This document shows positions 60,761 to 64,000 of a DNA stretch of 64,000 nucleotides, piece after piece. Positions within the stretch are counted from its first letter, which is position 1. The number at the start of each line of letters is the position of its first letter. Below the pieces are notes generated by a model that saw only the letters and a program-made list of their open reading frames with translations, searched no databases and had not been told where the DNA came from. The position numbers and the translations under genes were made by a program. Source of the stretch: Dermacentor variabilis (Eukaryota > Arthropoda > Arachnida > Ixodida > Ixodidae); assembly GCF_050947875.1 (NCBI RefSeq), contig NC_134569.1:264287600-264351599 (forward strand), written 5' to 3'.

Positions 60761-61739
60761 TAATTGAAATGTTGCTTTGAAATATGCGAACTGCTGGTAC
60801 TTCGGTTGTAATAATTTTTCCTACTGTACTTCGTTTTCGCTTTTTCTTCATTTCTGCCGCCAGCATTCTGAAACACAAAGGACGCCCACCGCATCTTGTG
60901 CTCCAAAGGTCTGCCAGCGTCCAGCAAGGCAACGCATGCCACGCCGGTCCGCGCGTGCGAGCACACCACGTGCTGGGGAGATCGGCGGTTCTTGTTCGCG
61001 ACAGTTGAAGAACGCGACGCTCGAGGAAACGAACCGCGATGCCTGCAAGGGGCGTGGGGGCCGCGAGATTCCCCACCACCTCCCCTTGCCCACTCTGGGC
61101 GCAATACCGCTTTACAGCCATCGCCAGGTGTCAGGGCCTTCCAACGGCCACAGCGATTGACCTGCTGTTCTCATTGCGTCCCCAGCTCCTGAGCTGCGAA
61201 GCGTGATGGAGTTCGTAGATGCAACGTGGATCGCCACCTTGTGAGCGCCCGCTACAACGCTGGTCGCTTTGTTGAGGATTGCAATCTGTCCTCCTCTGCA
61301 CATAGTACAGTCTACTACCCCTCGTTCTCTCTCTTTCTCGATACACTTTCACTACACACTCGCTTTCGCCCTCTATCTTGACGAGGCTTCACTGTGCTCC
61401 CTCCAGGTTTGCAGAATTAAGCGTCATTTCCTCCTATAGATCACTATCCCTATGATCATCATAAACATTTTGTTTGAATGTTGAGGCTCTTAGCTTTACG
61501 GGCACACTTACACCCTATATAAATTAGTTTTCTTATCAACGGCTGCGGTAAACGTTGGTTACATTATTATAAATGGTCCCTCTGCAGTGTTCCACTATCG
61601 GACGTCTTTTTGCCCGACAAATGTACTCACTTTTATATATGGGATAAAACTGAATAAGTATTCAACTCACCATGTGTATTAAGCGTTGGTTGATAGCAGG
61701 TATTTTTTTTCGGTATCCTTTATAGCCAGACAGCTTTAT
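60761..61739. other. Unassigned stretch
   Basis: GC-rich overlapping short frames occur at about 60880-61300, with A/T-rich DNA after 61400. No protein family, RNA gene or terminal repeats are recognised. It could contain a non-coding element or the upstream flank of the I-like LINE. Confidence 0.35.
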
Positions 61740-62030
61740 AGAGAGGAAGGGCAAGCAAACGGGAGCGGACGTGCGTTGCATGGGCTCCGTGGATTCTTGA
61801 AGTTTTCAGAGTGTCAAACCCATCGGGCCACCAAAACCTTTGGCGTAATAGACTCAGCAAGTGACCTGGACCACGAGGACACCACTCTCAACGCGGTAGG
61901 CCCACTTTTTGGAGTTTTACCGGAGATTGAAGTTTCCCGCTGGTCGGCGAGCTGGGCCTGCCATCAGGCCTAGCCGCACCCGGGATCCAACGGGCAACTA
62001 GGACGCGGGCGCAGCAGCGTAGCGACTAGA

Positions 62031-63821
62031 ATGGACCCCCGGCAGGCGATCGTAACAACTTATAACCACCCGGCAAACGGACCAGCCCAAAATCCGTCAG
62101 AAACACAAGCGATGGAGGAAGCCTATCCCGCCGCATGTTCGGGACAGAGCGGCCTAGGGAGCGGAGTATCAGAAGATTTAGCGATGCAGCAAGATATGCC
62201 GAGTTCGGCAGACACGGCAGATCAGCAGGAAGAAGACAAAAACTGGCAAATTTACTATTCCCGACGCCAGAAGAAAGGGCTTAAGCGCGCTACGCAGAGC
62301 ACCGCAATTTTGAAACCGGGTGAGCCTCACGCCGCCGAGAACAATATCGAGATGGCGCCGGCGACAGCAGCTGGCCTGACGTCAACGACACAAGGACAAA
62401 AGAGCGGCGCGGCGAGGCAGTCGAGGCACAGACTCCCGCCGCTCCCGTTGAACGACGCGAAGATCATTATTCGGCCTAAGGGCGGGCTGAAGGTTAAGGA
62501 GCTGAAGACGTACCAAGCGGCACGCGCTATCGTGGAAGCGTGTGGCCGAAAATTCGGAGAGGACAAGTTCCTGGTGAGACTCCGGCCAGGTTCCAACATC
62601 ATCATCGCAAGCGCCTCGGACGAGGAAGCAGCCGGGATGATCAGGAAGATCAACTGCCTCAACTTTGACGGGCAAAATTACGACGTGAACGCCTACGTGG
62701 CGCTACCTGAAGATATCAAAAGAGCCGTTATTCACGGGCTACCCCCGGGAATCGCGGCGGACCTACTCGAATCCAAGTTGCGCCTACGCACCCAAGGAGT
62801 GGAGATCTTGAGCGCCAGAATGCTGGGCAAGTCGGAGACTGCACTCGTCACTTTCGACGGCCCTTTCATCCCCAAATACGTCATTTTTGGGGCATGCGAG
62901 TACAAGACCAACCCCTACAGACCAACTAGACAAGTATGCTTTGTATGCGGCGAGCAAGGACACCGCTCGGACGTGTGCCCAAAGCCGGGAACGTGAATCT
63001 GCCGCCAGTGCGGAGCAACTAGCCCCCCAGAGGGGCACCAATGCCAACCGAAGTGCCTGGTATGCGGAGGAGCCCACCTAACCGGAACCAGGGACTGCCA
63101 GCGGCGCCTCAAGGACACCAAGGAGCTCCGCGGCCGCCAACAACCGCATCAGCAGCAGCAACAACGCCGAGGCCGAAGCCGCAGCCAGAGGCGCCGACCC
63201 AGATGGCTGAGCTCGGAGGGCGATCGAGCCAGCCGGAGCCGCTCGAGGAGCCGAGCCAGGAGCCAGTCGAGGAGCCAGTCGAGGAGCCAGGCGAGAGACC
63301 CAGCCAGGGACTGCTCCTTCCCACCACTGCAGCCTCCGCCCACGAGGGGGCAGCAGCAACACAAGGGACAACAACATATTAAGAAGACCCAAGATAACGC
63401 TAAGGTGAGCTGGGGACCACCCAAAACACCACCTCCGCACTCGGGGAAAGATAATAATAATGGAGAGGAACTTAAAAATCTTAGAAAGGAAAACGAAGCA
63501 TATCGCAAACGCATAGAAGAGCTAGAAAGACGGTTGGAGGAGCTAATTAAAGCCCTGCAGGATCAAAGGACAGGTAGTCCCCCTAGACTGCAGACTCCAC
63601 CACAACAACAACCACAGCAACCAGAATCTTTCGAAGAACAAATGAGAAAATTTATTACGTTTATACAAGAGAAAACAAATGCAATAGAACAGAAAGTGGC
63701 AATAATGGATCAGGAGATCCGGAACCAACGCAAACAACAAATCTCACAACAAGCTAAAGACAAATTCAACCTAAGAAGACAGGGCCTCGAAAACTACAAC
63801 GCGTCTAACACCGAGGACTAA
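62031..63821 (+). pseudogene. LINE ORF1 (gag-like), interrupted by one in-frame TGA
   Basis: 597 codons from ATG at 62031 to TAA at 63819-63821, with a single TGA at 62994-62996. The N-terminus is acidic and Gln-rich. An RRM/PRE-C2HC-like region (DAKIIIRPKGGLKVKEL, FLVRLRPGSNIIIASASDEEAAGMI, RAVIHGLPPGIAADLLESKL) spans about residues 143-290. Knuckles: CFVCGEQGHRSDVC just before the TGA, then CRQCGATSPPEGHQC and CLVCGGAHLTGTRDC after it. A Gln- and Arg/Ser-repeat stretch and a coiled coil (NLRKENEAYRKRIEELERRL) follow. ORF1 proteins bind LINE RNA. Confidence 0.85.
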
Positions 63822-63823
63822 TC

Positions 63824-64000
63824 ATGGCCAGATACGAAACAATAGAAATTTGGCAATGGAATTGCAGGGGCTATCCCAAAAAACAAGGGCAACTCCTACA
63901 GTACATAAACACACAACTCACACCACCAGATATCATAGCACTACAGGAGAAAGGGAAAACCACACCAACGCTAAAAGGCTACACGTGCTATGAAAAAGAA
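63824..64000 (+). CDS. LINE ORF2 N-terminus (AP endonuclease start), partial
   Basis: ATG at 63824 lies 2 bp after the ORF1 TAA, in a different frame. The first residues MARYETIEIWQWNCRGYPKK, QLLQYINTQLTPPDIIALQE form the first two blocks of an AP-type endonuclease (WNCRG and the catalytic Glu in ALQE). The rest lies outside the window. The tight spacing suggests translation of ORF2 by reinitiation. Confidence 0.82.
   Translation, partial: MARYETIEIWQWNCRGYPKKQGQLLQYINTQLTPPDIIALQEKGKTTPTLKGYTCYEKE

Larger units (their letters stand above)
61740..64000 (+). mobile_element. I-like LINE, 5' part (ORF1 and start of ORF2), cut by the window edge
   Basis: A GC-rich 5' UTR (about 61740-62030) leads to ORF1 (62031-63821), which has three zinc knuckles and a coiled coil. 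ORF2 begins with ATG at 63824, 2 bp after the ORF1 stop. ORF2 starts with an AP endonuclease. This ORF1/ORF2 layout is typical of I, R1 and Jockey-group LINEs. Being 5'-complete up to the window edge, it may be a recent insertion, although ORF1 carries one in-frame TGA. The 5' boundary is approximate. Confidence 0.8.

Noticed and set aside
60738..61192. Several overlapping GC-rich frames of 74-127 codons
   Set aside because: Frames are open on both strands at once because of base composition, and none has a recognisable motif.

Overview
The window is a 64 kb block of arthropod DNA made almost entirely of nested retrotransposons. I recognise no complete host protein-coding gene, tRNA, rRNA or CRISPR array. 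The mix of element families points to a hard tick (Ixodidae) genome: an RTE-type LINE with a 3' ATC repeat, RNase H-bearing I-like LINEs, Penelope-like elements (PLEs) with a GIY-YIG domain, and several Ty3/Gypsy families with short or 420-bp LTRs. That assignment rests on remembered family resemblance, not on a database search.

Layout. 1-2300: a minus-strand LINE split by a 1.45-kb terminal-inverted-repeat DNA element. 3960-5330: the 3' end of an I-like LINE (minus). 5456-5822: a 49-bp minisatellite. 5922-14686: Gypsy family A copy A1 (plus), with a minus-strand RTE LINE in its gag. 15600-34640: a plus-strand LINE split by Gypsy B (16092-34280, minus). Gypsy B in turn holds a shortened Gypsy A copy (A2, 17767-20657), PLE1 (21151-27999), which holds Gypsy C (22593-27760), whose left LTR holds a MITE (22634-23437), and an inverted double Penelope element (PLE2, 29121-32420). 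34650-53363: Gypsy E (minus), apparently split by a plus-strand LINE (35716-49660) that is itself split by Gypsy D (36610-41925) and Gypsy A copy A3 (43436-49394). 55690-60740: another plus-strand LINE split by a second inverted Penelope composite (56430-60400), which also contains a 130-bp palindrome. 61740-64000: the 5' part of an I-like LINE, with ORF1 and the start of ORF2, running off the window.

The nesting is supported by target-site duplications (TSDs) and by host-element reading frames that resume across each insertion. Insertions of Gypsy A, B and D all sit at ATAT, or at ATAT with one change, while Gypsy C has a different 5-bp duplication. Nearly every coding region is broken by stops, frameshifts or lost catalytic residues. 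Gypsy D is the best preserved: complete gag, complete protease-RT, and LTRs that differ at 4 of 152 positions by eye.

Taken together, the window is a layered record of transposition in which each insertion can be ordered relative to its host element. The least ordinary signals are the Penelope inverted pairs with a microhomology junction, the out-of-order patch in the RT of Gypsy A1, the shared ATAT targeting and primer-binding-like sequence, and the palindrome at 58.4 kb.
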